NCBI RefSeq assembly: GCF_027595985.1
Contig: NC_073302.1
Coordinates: 406,574,503-406,638,502 of the forward strand
Source of the DNA: Sorex araneus
Taxonomy: Eukaryota; Chordata; Mammalia; Eulipotyphla; Soricidae
Length of the DNA: 64,000 nt
Reading direction: 5' to 3'
Shown: piece after piece, positions 39,601 through 48,400 of the stretch
Layout: each line of letters opens with the position of its first letter
How positions within the stretch are numbered: the stretch's first letter is position 1
Made by a program: the position numbers and the translations under genes
The notes under the pieces: model-generated
The model's database searches: none
Told to the model about the DNA's origin: nothing
Seen by the model: only the letters and a program-made list of their open reading frames with translations

Positions 39601-42050
39601 GGTAAAACAAGTAAGAAATCAAGTGGAAAATCCTGGATTTTCTGTATCTATTAAAATAAGGTAAGGATAATATTTTAATCTGTTGATAAGCTGATCAAAT
39701 TTTTTAATTTTTTTGTGTGTAGAATGTGAGGGTGTATAATAAGTTGATATGTTAAAATGTTGAAACAAGATATTCAGTGAGAATTGTCCATATTTTCTAT
39801 AATCCACAGTTTCCTTTTGTAGTTGCTTGGTTTTGTGCCATTCCTGGTTGTGCTCAGGGCTCAGGGATAACTCCTGGACATGTTCAGGGCAACATACGAG
39901 ATGCCATGCTCAGGGACCATAAGGGATGCCAGGTATCAAATCCATGTCAGCCAAGCAAATGCTGTACCTGTACTACCTCTCTGGCCCCACTTAGGCAAAC
40001 ATGTTTAAAATCCTTTATCATTAAAAAATTTTGCTCAAAAGAAACCCTTTACTTTTTCTACATACTATTTAATGCTGAGAAACATTGCTGGTACATCCAT
40101 AGACAGCATGAATGATATGGGTACTCAAATCTAAAAATGGAAATGGAAATCAAAATTACAGAGGATTATATTCTCCCCCCTGCTAATTGGGGTGCACATG
40201 ACAAATATTAGGATAGTATCTTTGGATTCTTCTCTGACAGTATTTTAATGATCTTTTCAGTTTTCAAAGCCCAAAGGGAAGAAGATCTAGATAAGACTTA
40301 CTTGTTGCCTATTGTTGCAGTAGTGTAATACCTAAATTTAATGTCTTAAATAAGAACTGATCACTTGGAATGAAGATAAGAGTACAGGGGTAAGGAGTAA
40401 GGCCTTGCATCTGACCAACCATGCACCACCAGGAGTGATCCTTGAACACAAAGCCAAAGTAAATGGCCCTGAACACCACCCAGTGTAGCCCAAAAATAAA
40501 ACAAAAAAAAACCCTGCTGATCCCTGAACAAAGCTACTAATATGACATGTTGTGACATGAACTAATAATACGATACAGTAAAATTAACTGAATAATGTAC
40601 TTGATAAAATACTCTTTAGCTTATTTTAGCATTAGGATTTTTTGTTCTGGTAAAAAAAAAAAAGATTATCTTGAAATTACAGGATCCATGATGATCTTAG
40701 AAGAACTATAGATCTCTGTCGAAAGGCTGAAGCAACAGGAGTTTCCTGGATTGCAGTTCATGGGAGAACTGTTGAAGAAAGACATCAACCAGTTCACTAT
40801 GAGGCCATTAAAATAATTAAGGAAAACATGACTATACCTGTAATTGCTAATGGGGACATCAGAAGCTTAAAAGAAGCAGAAAATGTCTGCCATATTACTG
40901 GGACAGATGGTAAGAAATGAGGACTTGCATTTTTTTTTGTCTTTTAATTAGTTTTTAAAAACATTTTTTTACATAGATGTACTAATGTTACTATGATTTT
41001 CATTATTTCTCTTTAAAACAGAGCCATATTTCCTTATTGTGCTAATTTAAGCCAAGTAATTTATTAAAATGATGCTAAGTATTCTGCTTCAAATAGCAAA
41101 TCATTTTAATTGGGGTAAATTATTTGTTACTTTGCTGCCAATGAATGATCTTTCAGACAGCCTATTATATCCAGTAAATGAATAATCTTCCAAACAGACT
41201 AACCTAGACTGTTAGTTTGAGGATCTGATAACAGACTAGGTTAGTAAAATAGAGCACCTAGAATAGAAATAGAATGAGTGAACATAAGAGTCATGTTATA
41301 AGAACCAAAGGAACCCAGACTAGTACTTTCATTATCTTCTATTATTAGCATCCAGACCCTTTGATAGCTCTGGATACATGGAAGAATTCAGAGAAAATGA
41401 GAAAATTTAAGTAAATCCAATGTATAACAGCATGAATTTAGCCTTAAAAAAAATTTTTTTTTAGACTTAAAGACTAATTGGTGTACAAATCTTAAAAAAA
41501 AATTAAGGTGCATTTAAAATTTATTGGTTTATTAACATTGATGCTGACGAGTATCAACAGTACAAAAGTGGTTCACACTTAAATATGGCTTAACTCACAC
41601 AAATTGCAATGCCATCATTAATATGTTAAATGTGTATAACAAAAGCATTGTGAACCTAATAATAATGCTTTATTTCCTTAATGTCTTCTCTAATGGAATT
41701 TGACCTCATAACTATGAATTTATATATGTGTGTGTATATATATGTATTTCTTTTTAGGTAACACTTTCAGTTCTTAATGGACAAATATTATTTAATTTGT
41801 AGGTGTGATGGTTGCAAGAGGACTCTTAACAAACCCTGCCATGTTTGCTGGATATGTGGAAACCCCTCTGACATGTGTCTGGGACTGGGTTGACATTGCT
41901 CTTGAACTTGGAACTCCTTTTATGTGTTTTCATCAACATTTAATGTACATGATGGAAAAAATAACTTCAAAGCAGGAAAAAAGAGTTTTTAATGCTTTAT
42001 CAAGCACATCGGCAGTCTTAGATTATCTTACAGACCATTATAAGATTTGA
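30562..42050 (+). CDS. DUS4L: DUS4L, tRNA-dihydrouridine synthase 4-like, complete CDS
   Basis: FMN- and NAD(P)H-dependent enzyme of the Dus family, which reduces uridine to dihydrouridine in the tRNA D-loop. CDS is join(30562..30677, 33610..33731, 38098..38215, 39538..39660, 40683..40909, 41803..42050): 954 nt, 317 aa, the length of human DUS4L, all frames and splice sites intact. TIM-barrel landmarks: APMVRYSK (32-39, N-terminal FMN site), NCGCPQ (113-118, with the catalytic-type Cys116), SIKIR (156-160, flavin-contacting Lys158), AVHGRT (184-189), ANGDI (215-219) and ARGLLTNPAMF (240-250). Thr to Ala at 184 relative to remembered human sequence precedes the conserved VHGRT. The 5' UTR is spliced: acceptor TTGTTTTCAG ends at 30540, 21 nt before the ATG. 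The promoter is shared with COG5, and BCAP29 follows about 2.8 kb downstream on the same strand. Confidence 0.97.
31051..31285 (+). mobile_element. Old SINE interrupted by a copied DUS4L fragment
   Basis: Head GTGGGGCCAAAGAGATAGTA (31055-31073), then 31075-31138 of foreign sequence, then TTTAAGGCACCTTGCATGCA through TGGTATGGCCCC-like end and A tail. The SINE continues almost without loss after the insert. Confidence 0.8.
31075..31138 (+). repeat. Duplicated fragment of the DUS4L exon 2 acceptor and start region
   Basis: Aligns to 30509-30589: CTTTTCTCTA-GCAAAC, TTTTCAGATT, GAAAT and TATATTCATG, then GAGTGATT and TATTCA, with small gaps. It carries a decoy acceptor (TTTTCAG) and a decoy ATG whose frame closes with TAA after seven codons. 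Confidence 0.85.
31727..31917. mobile_element. Short hAT-like element, related to 34666-34883
   Basis: AAAGTTCCCAAATATATGTG, ATGCCCCCTTTCAAAAA and a right end GTGTCACCCATTTGGGGCAA resemble, in order, the terminal and internal parts of the element at 34.7 kb. Confidence 0.5.
32030..32215 (-). mobile_element. L1 3' end fragment, reverse
   Basis: GTTAACATTACAATATTATT, then CCACTATCCCAGTGTCACTT and TTCACTCCCCCACTAAG. Confidence 0.5.
32216..32644. other. DUS4L intron 2, unique
   Basis: No recognised feature. Confidence 0.5.
32645..32768 (+). mobile_element. Old tRNA SINE
   Basis: AGGAGAGAGAATAAGTGAAT head, CCCCAAGCACCACCAG, tail CCTCAAAAACAAAAAA. Confidence 0.65.
32769..33605. other. DUS4L intron 2, upstream of coding exon 2
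   Basis: No repeat or gene recognised; 32940-33330 is noticeably less AT-rich than its flanks. Confidence 0.5.
33610..33731 (+). CDS. DUS4L: DUS4L coding exon 2
   Basis: Acceptor ATACAG, donor TCAAG|GTATGT. Encodes LAFRTLVRKYSCDLCYTPMI through FTTNQ (residues 39-79). Confidence 0.96.
33792..33925 (+). mobile_element. Old tRNA SINE
   Basis: CTGGACTGGGGAGATGTTTC head, CTCGGTTCAAGCCCTGAG B box; about 60 bp after a DUS4L donor. Confidence 0.7.
34252..34441 (+). mobile_element. Sor-type SINE inserted in MER20-like end
   Basis: Full length with a tail of about 30 mostly A. The duplicated target (CAGTGGTTCCT / AACTGGTTCTC) is the terminal repeat of the hAT element that follows. Confidence 0.92.
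34442..34615 (+). mobile_element. MER20-like hAT element
   Basis: GGTTCTCAAGGTGTGGTTTT, GAAATTTGTTAGAAATTAAA, TTTAAAACCCTCTTGGTGAT in MER20 order. Confidence 0.7.
34666..34883. mobile_element. Non-autonomous hAT-like element, 218 bp, with terminal inverted repeats
   Basis: Left end CAGAGGTTCCCAAAG, right end CTTTGGGAAACACAG, complementary with two mismatches. Contains an internal GCGCGCACACACAC run and no coding sequence. The 8-bp flanks (AGCTACTC, ACTTTGTC) match at only 4 of 8 positions, which fits an old insertion. Confidence 0.65.
35060..35260 (+). mobile_element. L2 3' end
   Basis: CCCACTGGACTAGAGACTCC, TTGAGAACCATAGTTATTTC and ATCCTAGCACTGTTGAGTGC follow the L2 end. Confidence 0.6.
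35373..35538 (-). mobile_element. Diverged SINE
   Basis: TTTGGGGTAACATACAGTGA to ACTGTACTATTTCTCCAGTC. Confidence 0.85.
35785..35992 (+). mobile_element. Sor-type SINE with TSD
   Basis: Body about 35801-35974; AAAACATTAGCATTTCC and AAAACATTATCATTTCC at the ends. Confidence 0.93.
36207..36422 (+). mobile_element. Young Sor-type SINE with TSD
   Basis: Body about 36233-36408; AGATAAGTTGTGAGG flanks it exactly, with A19 tail. Confidence 0.94.
36570..36940 (+). mobile_element. Tandem pair of SINEs sharing one TSD
   Basis: Copy A 36580-36744 (internally shortened, purine tail GAGGAAAAAAAAGAAAAAG) and copy B 36747-36929 (full). AGAGTCTCTTC before A and AGAATCTCTTC after B are the only visible duplication. 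Confidence 0.85.
37171..37552. mobile_element. Tail-to-tail inverted SINE pair sharing one TSD
   Basis: Plus copy 37202-37374 and minus copy 37375-37533 meet at their 3' ends with no unique spacer. AAGAATGTTATACATTTTTT (37171) and AAGAATGTTACACTTTTTT (37534) flank the pair. A G14 run replaces the GGGG start of the plus copy. Confidence 0.88.
37738..37882 (+). mobile_element. Old tRNA SINE
   Basis: TTCCAAAGAGATAGTATAAG head and TTCAGTCCCCAGTGCTGC. Confidence 0.7.
38098..38215 (+). CDS. DUS4L: DUS4L coding exon 3
   Basis: Acceptor TTATTAG, donor CAGAG|GTAAAG. Encodes GDCPLIVQFAANDAGLLSEA through the NCGCPQ active-site loop (residues 80-118). A young SINE lies only about 24 bp downstream of the donor. 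Confidence 0.96.
38226..38399 (+). mobile_element. Sor-type SINE close to a DUS4L donor
   Basis: Body about 38239-38387, missing the GAGTGCAGAGCCAGGAGTAACCC stretch; AGAAGTTGGAGG / AGAACTTGGAGG TSD. Confidence 0.93.
38595..38662 (-). mobile_element. Possible tRNA-like short element
   Basis: On the minus strand: GCGGCTCAATGGTAAAGCAC and, further on, TTCCTGGGTTTGGTAGACAG, a tRNA-type A box with a weak B box; no Sor body. Confidence 0.4.
38940..39060 (+). mobile_element. L1 3' tail remnant
   Basis: TTTTGTAACTGTGTATCTCA followed by CAGTGATACAGTAATAAT and T/A-rich tail. Confidence 0.5.
39061..39470. other. DUS4L intron 4, unique
   Basis: AT-rich, nothing recognised. Confidence 0.5.
39538..39660 (+). 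CDS. DUS4L: DUS4L coding exon 4
   Basis: Acceptor CACAAAG, donor AATAAG|GTAAGG. Encodes RWAMTEGYGACLINKPEL through FSVSIKI (residues 119-159), containing the Lys of the KIR flavin-site motif. Confidence 0.96.
39820..39990 (-). mobile_element. Diverged SINE with internal repeat
   Basis: Contains two GCTCAGGGnnCATA-type units (about 39878 and 39909), so the middle of the body is duplicated. Confidence 0.75.
40370..40513 (+). mobile_element. Old tRNA SINE
   Basis: GATAAGAGTACAGGGGTAAG head, CCACCAGGAGTGATCCTTGA, tail AAAATAAAACAAAAAAAAA. Confidence 0.75.
40683..40909 (+). CDS. DUS4L: DUS4L coding exon 5
   Basis: Acceptor AAATTACAG, donor GATG|GTAAGA. Encodes IHDDLRRTIDLCRKAEATG, VHGRTVEERHQ, VIANGDI and NVCHITGTD (residues 160-235). 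Confidence 0.96.
40910..41802. other. Last DUS4L intron, unique AT-rich
   Basis: A short (TA/TG) run at 41724-41746 near the acceptor; no repeat recognised. Confidence 0.6.
41803..42050 (+). CDS. DUS4L: DUS4L last coding exon
   Basis: Acceptor AATTTGTAG. Encodes GVMVARGLLTNPAMFAGY through SSTSAVLDYLTDHYKI and stops at TGA 42048-42050. The 3' UTR follows; no canonical AATAAA is obvious, only ATTAAA-type hexamers near 42.48 and 42.91 kb, so the cleavage site is not resolved. Confidence 0.96.
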
Positions 42051-43390
42051 CTAGGCTTTCTATATTATTTTAACCTACTTCATCTTATACCAACAGTGAA
42101 AACACACTGGTCACATTTTGGTTTTTACTTTAAATCAGTGACTTTCAAATAAGCCTTTGGCTACATCTTTAGAGTCTGATTTTATAAAGATTTGGATGGC
42201 CCTGTAATTTACAATATTACAGGGTTCAAATGGTTCAAATATTTCCATTATATTAGGTTCAAACTGTGACAGAAGCTACTCTGAGTGCTAATATGGATTT
42301 ATTTTTTAATGTGATGCTTTTCATAAAGGAATCATGTTTTTATTGTTTTTTTTTATAAATTTTTTAATATAAAAGTGACTAACCTATAAGCTAACCTGGT
42401 TTGCTTTTAAGCAAATGCTAACAGCTATGTAAAATAAGGAGGAATAAGAAGTTCTGTATAGGATTGTATTCCCAGCTTACATTAAAAATCTAATTGGAAA
42501 ATCAAACTGTTATTTCCTAAATGAATTATACTCTTCACAGGTTGTTTTCATTTATGTATAACTGAAGTTTGTGACTGAGTTTTAATTCAACATCACATTT
42601 TATATAATTTAAAACTGAAAGTCAATGAAACTTAAGTTACATTAGATTCGCATTTTAATATACGTAGATCCTTTGAACATATGAGTCTTAACTAATATGA
42701 CTTTTAATGTGATCATTATTTCAGTCCCTCACGATCTCAGGTATAAAAATTGGGGGAGTAACTGATCTAAAAATTATTATAAAATGATTATATATTTAAA
42801 ACATCATTTCTTAAGGAATAATGACCAGGTCTTTTAATTTAAAAAAACTTAACTTTCATGCCCAGTTTTTAGTGATAGCATCTATCTCCTGGCAGTTGGC
42901 AATACTACTTTGAATTAAATGCAAAGTTCCATGGGTTGGGTATGTTAGTAGTAAAAGTTTTATGGCCAGAAGTAGATATTTTATGTTAAGATAAGTTTCA
43001 TAATTAAGACCTTGTTCTATATTACCAGCTTGAAAAATGTCACTAAAAGGAGCTAGTTGGGAATAATAATTTAATGCATATTGCCACATTTCTATCTACA
43101 ATTAATCAATTAATGTCTTTTAAAGATTTTTTTGTTTCATTTAGCATGAATAGTAGGGAATCATAGTCAAAACTTGGTCATTTTTGTGTTTACAGATTAA
43201 CTCTGAAGTGAATTTTATCACTGCTGTACACATAACCGTGTATTATTAAGGTCAGGGGGAGTCTTGCAAAGGAAGCAATGTAAAAACCACATTTAGTGCC
43301 TTGGGGGTTTTTTGGGTTTTTTTTTTTAACTCTGGTCTTTTGTCTTTTATAAGGTATCAGTTATTTTTGTGCTAAGTTCTGACCTGGTTT
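42051..43390 (+). other. DUS4L 3' UTR and DUS4L-BCAP29 intergenic region
   Basis: Very AT-rich, no interspersed repeat recognised, in contrast to the introns. The 3' UTR length is unknown. Confidence 0.55.
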
Positions 43391-43391
43391 G

Positions 43392-43512
43392 AGGAAGCAG
43401 CTTAAACATGGGGAAGCTCAGCCCCAGATTGATCCCATCAGCACCGCATGGTCCCCTGGAAACCACCAGGAGCCAACTCCAGCACCTCTGCCGTGGCCCA
43501 AAAGAGAATTTC
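43392..43512 (+). mobile_element. Old SINE fragment
   Basis: CAGCCCCAGATTGATCCCAT, GCACCGCATGGTCCCCTGGA and GTGGCCCAAAAGAG. Confidence 0.6.
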
Positions 43513-43879
43513 AACTTGACTGTGTTTTTCTAGTCTGTGATTATCTATTTTCATTATTTAACATCCCCAGAATAATGATACTTCGATTTGCACTCCATGG
43601 TCAATATTGGGGGCGGGGAAAAGAGAGGGGAGTTGTTCATCCGAGAGTCTTCATGCACTTTGCAAACCTAAAAAAATAATTCAGAGAAGGAAAAAAAAAA
43701 ATCAAACGTTTAAATTCAGTGGCCGCCCCAGTGAGTTCCCACATTGTTTTCCCCGCCTACCGGGACCCAAACGTTATCTTTCCGGTTCTCTTTAGTCCCT
43801 GAACAAACGCAGCAAACTCGAAAACCGTGTTTTCAACGCTGCGGGTTCTCCGACCTCATCCTCTTTCCTCGAGGGATCA

Positions 43880-44760
43880 AAATCTGCAGGAGCAGCCCCG
43901 TGCTAGCCGGGCTAGGCATCCAGTGTCCCCGCACCCCACGACTTCCATAGAACAAAATGTCCCCGGCGTCCCCGGCCCGCCCTGGCTGGCGGGCGGCGCG
44001 GAGGCCGGGCAGGAAGCGGGGTGAAAAGAGGAAGGAGGGAAGGGGAGAGCGCGCGCGGGAGCTCGTTGGCGGCCTCGCTCCACCCCGGGCCGACTCCCGC
44101 CACGCCAGCCGCCGCCCCGGGCCCTGGGGGTGGAGTGGGGTGGGAGGGGGGCTGGCCGCCGCCTCCCCCTCCCTACTCGGCTCCCATTCCCGCCGCACCC
44201 TGGACTGCGATCGGCCAACGGGACGCCCCCCCCCACCCAAGCTCCGGGCCGGGAGCGGGGCTGAGTCAGCCCGTAACTGCACCGCCAATTAGGAACCCAT
44301 TATCGGTAACGACGGGCGGGGAGGGGGGGCGTGGGGGTGAGGGGCGGCGTCCAACGCCCGGGCTGGGGGTGGGGCGCGCAGCACCCACCTGCCCCCGCGC
44401 CGCGGCGTCTGACGTCCAGAGCGTCGGCGGGCCGCGGAGCAGCGCGGGGAGCCGGGCCGGGTAAGGCCGAGGGAGAGCCGGTGGAGGGGGGCCCGCGACG
44501 TGCGGAGCGAGCTGGCCCCGCTCCCTCCCCCAGGGGCCCCGGGGCGGCCGGCCCTGCCCACCCCCCACCGAGCGGGCGTTGGGCGGTGCGGCCGCCGCGC
44601 TGGCCGCCCAGTGAGTTCCCACACGCCCGCGCCTGCACCTTCTCCCGGGGTCGCGTCCCTGGATCCCGGGCCGCCCGGGGTAGGGGAAGTGGGGGGCAGC
44701 GGGGTGCTCCACCGGGGCGGGGCGGACGCTGTAACCCCACCCCACCCCCACACACACTGG
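43880..44760 (+). promoter_or_regulatory. BCAP29: CpG island promoter of BCAP29
   Basis: Strong CpG island. Visible motifs: an inverted CCAAT-like ATTGG/CCAAT pair near 44213 and 44283, GCTGAGTCA (the antioxidant/Maf-type TGACTCAGC on the minus strand) at 44260-44268, a CRE-like TGACGTCC at 44410, and GC boxes. A consensus donor CCGG|GTAAGG at 44461 could end a non-coding exon 1 that splices to 44847, the arrangement known in human BCAP29; its 5' end is not determinable by eye. Confidence 0.75.
44461..44466 (+). other. BCAP29: Candidate splice donor of BCAP29 non-coding exon 1
   Basis: GTAAGG after GAGCCGGGCCGG inside the CpG island. It is the only strong donor seen between the CRE-like site and the coding exon acceptor at 44846. 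Transcript data would settle it. Confidence 0.5.
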
Positions 44761-44846
44761 ACCCAACCCTTGGCACCACCCCTCGCATGTCTTGAACCCG
44801 TCTTGCTACGGAGAGCAGCAAACTCAAGTGCTTTCTCGGTGTTTAG

Positions 44847-44956
44847 GTGGGAAGAGAGAGGAAAATGAGCCTCCAGTGGGCGGCGGTCGCAACCTTTCTT
44901 TACGCCGAGATAGGGCTCATTCTGATCTTCTGCCTGCCCTTCATCCCGCCGCAGAG
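44847..44956 (+). CDS. BCAP29: BCAP29 first coding exon (with 18 nt of 5' UTR)
   Basis: Acceptor GGTGTTTAG ends at 44846; ATG 44865 follows GAGAGGAAA, and MSLQWAAVATFLYAEIGL.. IPPQ matches human MTLQWAAVATF. Donor GCAGAG|GTAGGA after two bases of Arg31. The coding part is 44865-44956. Confidence 0.94.
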
Positions 44957-45438
44957 GTAGGAACCTCCCACCAACCCCACCCGGTGGGCCAGGGCACGTG
45001 GAACCCGGGGTTCCCACCGCCAACAGGTTTGGGGCGGTGCTGGAGCCTGTACTCTCAGGGCCAGGAAGATCTGACAACCCCTCCAAGTCCCTCACAAGAA
45101 AAAAAAAACGGTTCGGTGGAGTACAACTCACCCAATATGGACTTGATGTCATATGCAAAACTTGGGGGGCCGGGTTACTTGGAGGGCACTTTCCAAGCTA
45201 AGTCAGGGGACCCCATCCACCCAACCCTCCCCCCACCACCACTCCCTGGGTGGCTTAATGCAGGGGTGCCTGCAGTTCAGGGGACTACCAGGAGCACTCC
45301 AGGGGGACTGTGAGGGTCCTGGATCCTCCCTGGGTCTTGTGTGTGCCAGGCTTGCATCTTCACACACACACACACACACACACTCAACATTCTCCAGCCC
45401 CGTACACACACACACTCACACTCACTCTCCAGCCCCGT

Positions 45439-45469
<31 letters not shown>

Positions 45470-48400
45470 CACACTCTCCAGCCCCGTACCAGATTGCATG
45501 TAGCAATGGAGAAAATTTTTCCTCTTGTTATCTACAAGGAAGAGGGCCCCAGTTCTTTGGGCCCTGACACAGTCCAGTGAAGCACTGGTGGTTCTACTTG
45601 TAACAGCTGAACTGTAATGGGTAGTTACAGGTGTAGGCACGCACAGGTGCAGACTGTTTTCTTTGGCCGATGGAATGATAATTTCAAAACCTGAGCCAAT
45701 GAGTGGGTCTGAGTTTGGACCTTGTGTAAGCAAAGAAGTACTTAATGTTCTGTGACAATTTTGCTGCCTCCTGCAGTTAATGAACATATAGTGCTGAGTG
45801 TGAAAACTGTCAGAATCATACTGTGGCATTGGCCCCTTAATAAAGGGTTTAAGTGATGAGTGTTTTAATAGGAGCATTGACTCCATTTACCCCTATAATC
45901 ACTTAATAGGATTTCTCTTTTAAGTGGAGAAAATTGACATTATGAATGGTGAAATACACTTGTAATAAGAAATGTTGCAAGACATTTGTTTTTATGGCAT
46001 TAAAAAAATATATTTCAAAAGTTACTTGCTGAAGATAACCCACTGAAGTTTAGTAGATCTCAGAACTATAAGAGACTTGGAAAGTTTGTAATTTGGCTCA
46101 AAAACCTGATATGGTCAGCTTGCTGCTTATCTAACTATAGAAAGGGCCCTAACCTAAAAAAAAAAATATATATATATGCATATATGTACATGTATATTGT
46201 TTTTTGGCCACTCCTAAGTGGGTTCCGGGGGCCAGATAGAAGAAAATTAGTATATATGTAAATTTTTAAAATTACTCCTTATTTCATGGGACAGTCTCTT
46301 GTTTTCTATGATATGACATAAAAAATTAAATTTCTGGGAGTGGGAAAAATAATTCTGAGGAAGATCCCCACTCACAGGCTGTCCTTGAGCACTATGGGGT
46401 GTAGCACCTGGCCCCAGGGAGTACTCAACCATCAGCCCCACACTCATGGCCATGTACTCCTAAGTGAGCCCTGCTCCCAACCCCTGCTGGAGAGGGTCCC
46501 CTCACAAATGCCTGTAAATCTTTTCAGCTACCAAAATATTATTAGGGGTTTGTAAAGTACTTCAAAACCTTTTGATTTATCTACCTAATGATATCATATT
46601 GTCTTACAGATGGCAGAAGATTTTTTCATTCAGTCTCTGGGGTAAAATTGCAAGTTTCTGGAACAAGGCTTTCCTAACTGTTATAGTCCTATTGATTGTT
46701 CTGTTTCTGGGTGAGTATTAGGTTCCTTTTTTGAAAAAGTGTTAACCATAGAGGTTTTTTTTAACGCATTTGCTTTTTTAATTTATTGGGTTGATGCTCT
46801 TGAAGCAGTTTAATTTTTATAGTGTATGTTAATATAAAATGGATATTGGTATATTAACACAATTGATATTACTACCCTATATGCACAGGTATAATTTCTT
46901 TTGATGTAATGGTGCTTAACTGCTTTGATGTTGTTTTAAGATTTAAATGTTTAAATGCAGCAATACGTAGCCCTCTTCAGAGTTTCCAGAGAGAAAATGA
47001 CTGTGGTGTCCCAAACACTTAGGCTTAGCTCAAGGAGGTAAACAGAAGAATAGATTTATGCCCTGAAAAGGCATCATAGATGCAGGATATGAATCTTGAT
47101 TCGATCTTGCAGTTATGATACCAACATTTGGGGACAGGTGTGAAATTTTTAATATAGACTGGTTGACAAATAGTATAATGAAATTTGTGGTTTTTCTTGA
47201 AATGACAGCAGTGTTACATTGCAGAGGCCAGCATCCTGTGACCTGCAGGCCAAATACTTTGTAAAATTGTGTGGAAGTTTAACCTTGGCCACTAGTTTAT
47301 GAATTGCTTCTGGCTGTTACCAGAGTGGGAGACTTAACAAAGAGTGCATAGCCTTATTAAACAATTACCTTTTGCCGCTTTACAGAAAAGTGTTACCAAA
47401 TCTGTAATGTAGGAATGTGTCCTCAGTCTTAGGAGATGTGTGCTAATTACGTCTTAACTTATACCCTTATTCTATGTGTAATCACCAGGCGGGCTAGTGA
47501 ACCCACAGCTCCCTCTCACCACCCACATTCGGTGGTCTCACATTCGGTGTTCTTGGGCTACTTTCCCACCCAGGATGGCCAATACCATGGGTGGGTGAAG
47601 GAGGAAACGAGGGTCAGTCTGGTTGGTGATCAGTTGCTGTTTATTCCATTCTCTGCACACGCCTGTTTCAGTCACACTAAGTTCCCCTTGCTACTCTCAC
47701 TCCTGTCTCCTCATTCCTGTCTCCTCCTAACTCTCCAGCTTATCTCTCTGCACTCCCTCCCAAAGCCTGGTCTCTCTCTAGTCTCTCACCAACTCCCAGC
47801 ATTGGGGGTAGCAACCACACCCCATCTGGTAGTACAATGAACATATGAAAGCCCTTCTTCCTTCTTCTGCTCTGGGGCAGAATACCACTTCTGGGTGTTT
47901 CTCCTCTCCTCAGTCCAATAACTTAATTAACATCTTCATTAACATCTTAATTCTACTTCTTAATATTAGTTATTTTTTATGGACACAGTAAGAGATACAT
48001 TAAGCTTGTAGGGTGGCTCTCCTGGGGACATCTCACTATAGATCTCAAACTACAGTGCTCAGGCCGGATTAGTCATTCTTAACCGTAGCAGGGTCCTATC
48101 TAGTTGTTACTTTTTTGGATCATGACAGAATTTGTCCATGACCATGCTCTTAACTTATAGTTAAGTATTATGGTGCTTTGGCCTGGCCCATTTCGATGCC
48201 AGAGTAGCTCACAGCTTGCCCTGGGTCTATCCAGTCCCTCATCGAGATTCTGCTTTTGGGTTGCTAGGAAGTAAGGGCAACTGAGGCTTGAGTGGAGAGA
48301 ACATGCCCAGGAGTGAATATCATTCGGAGTCAGTTAGCTTCCAGGTTGCAGAAGCATACCATTAACTATCTTCTTCTGTCTATACAAAAAGGGCTTGGCT

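Noticed and set aside
43833-45158. Several long overlapping open frames on both strands (up to 289 codons)
   Set aside because: They lie in the CpG island, where stops are rare; translations are low-complexity Pro/Gly/Arg/Ala. The real coding exon here is 44865-44956.
45361-45480. Regular repeat-spacer pattern, CRISPR-like at first sight
   Set aside because: It is a CA microsatellite with a conserved 15-bp joint; spacers are not unique sequence and the genome is mammalian.
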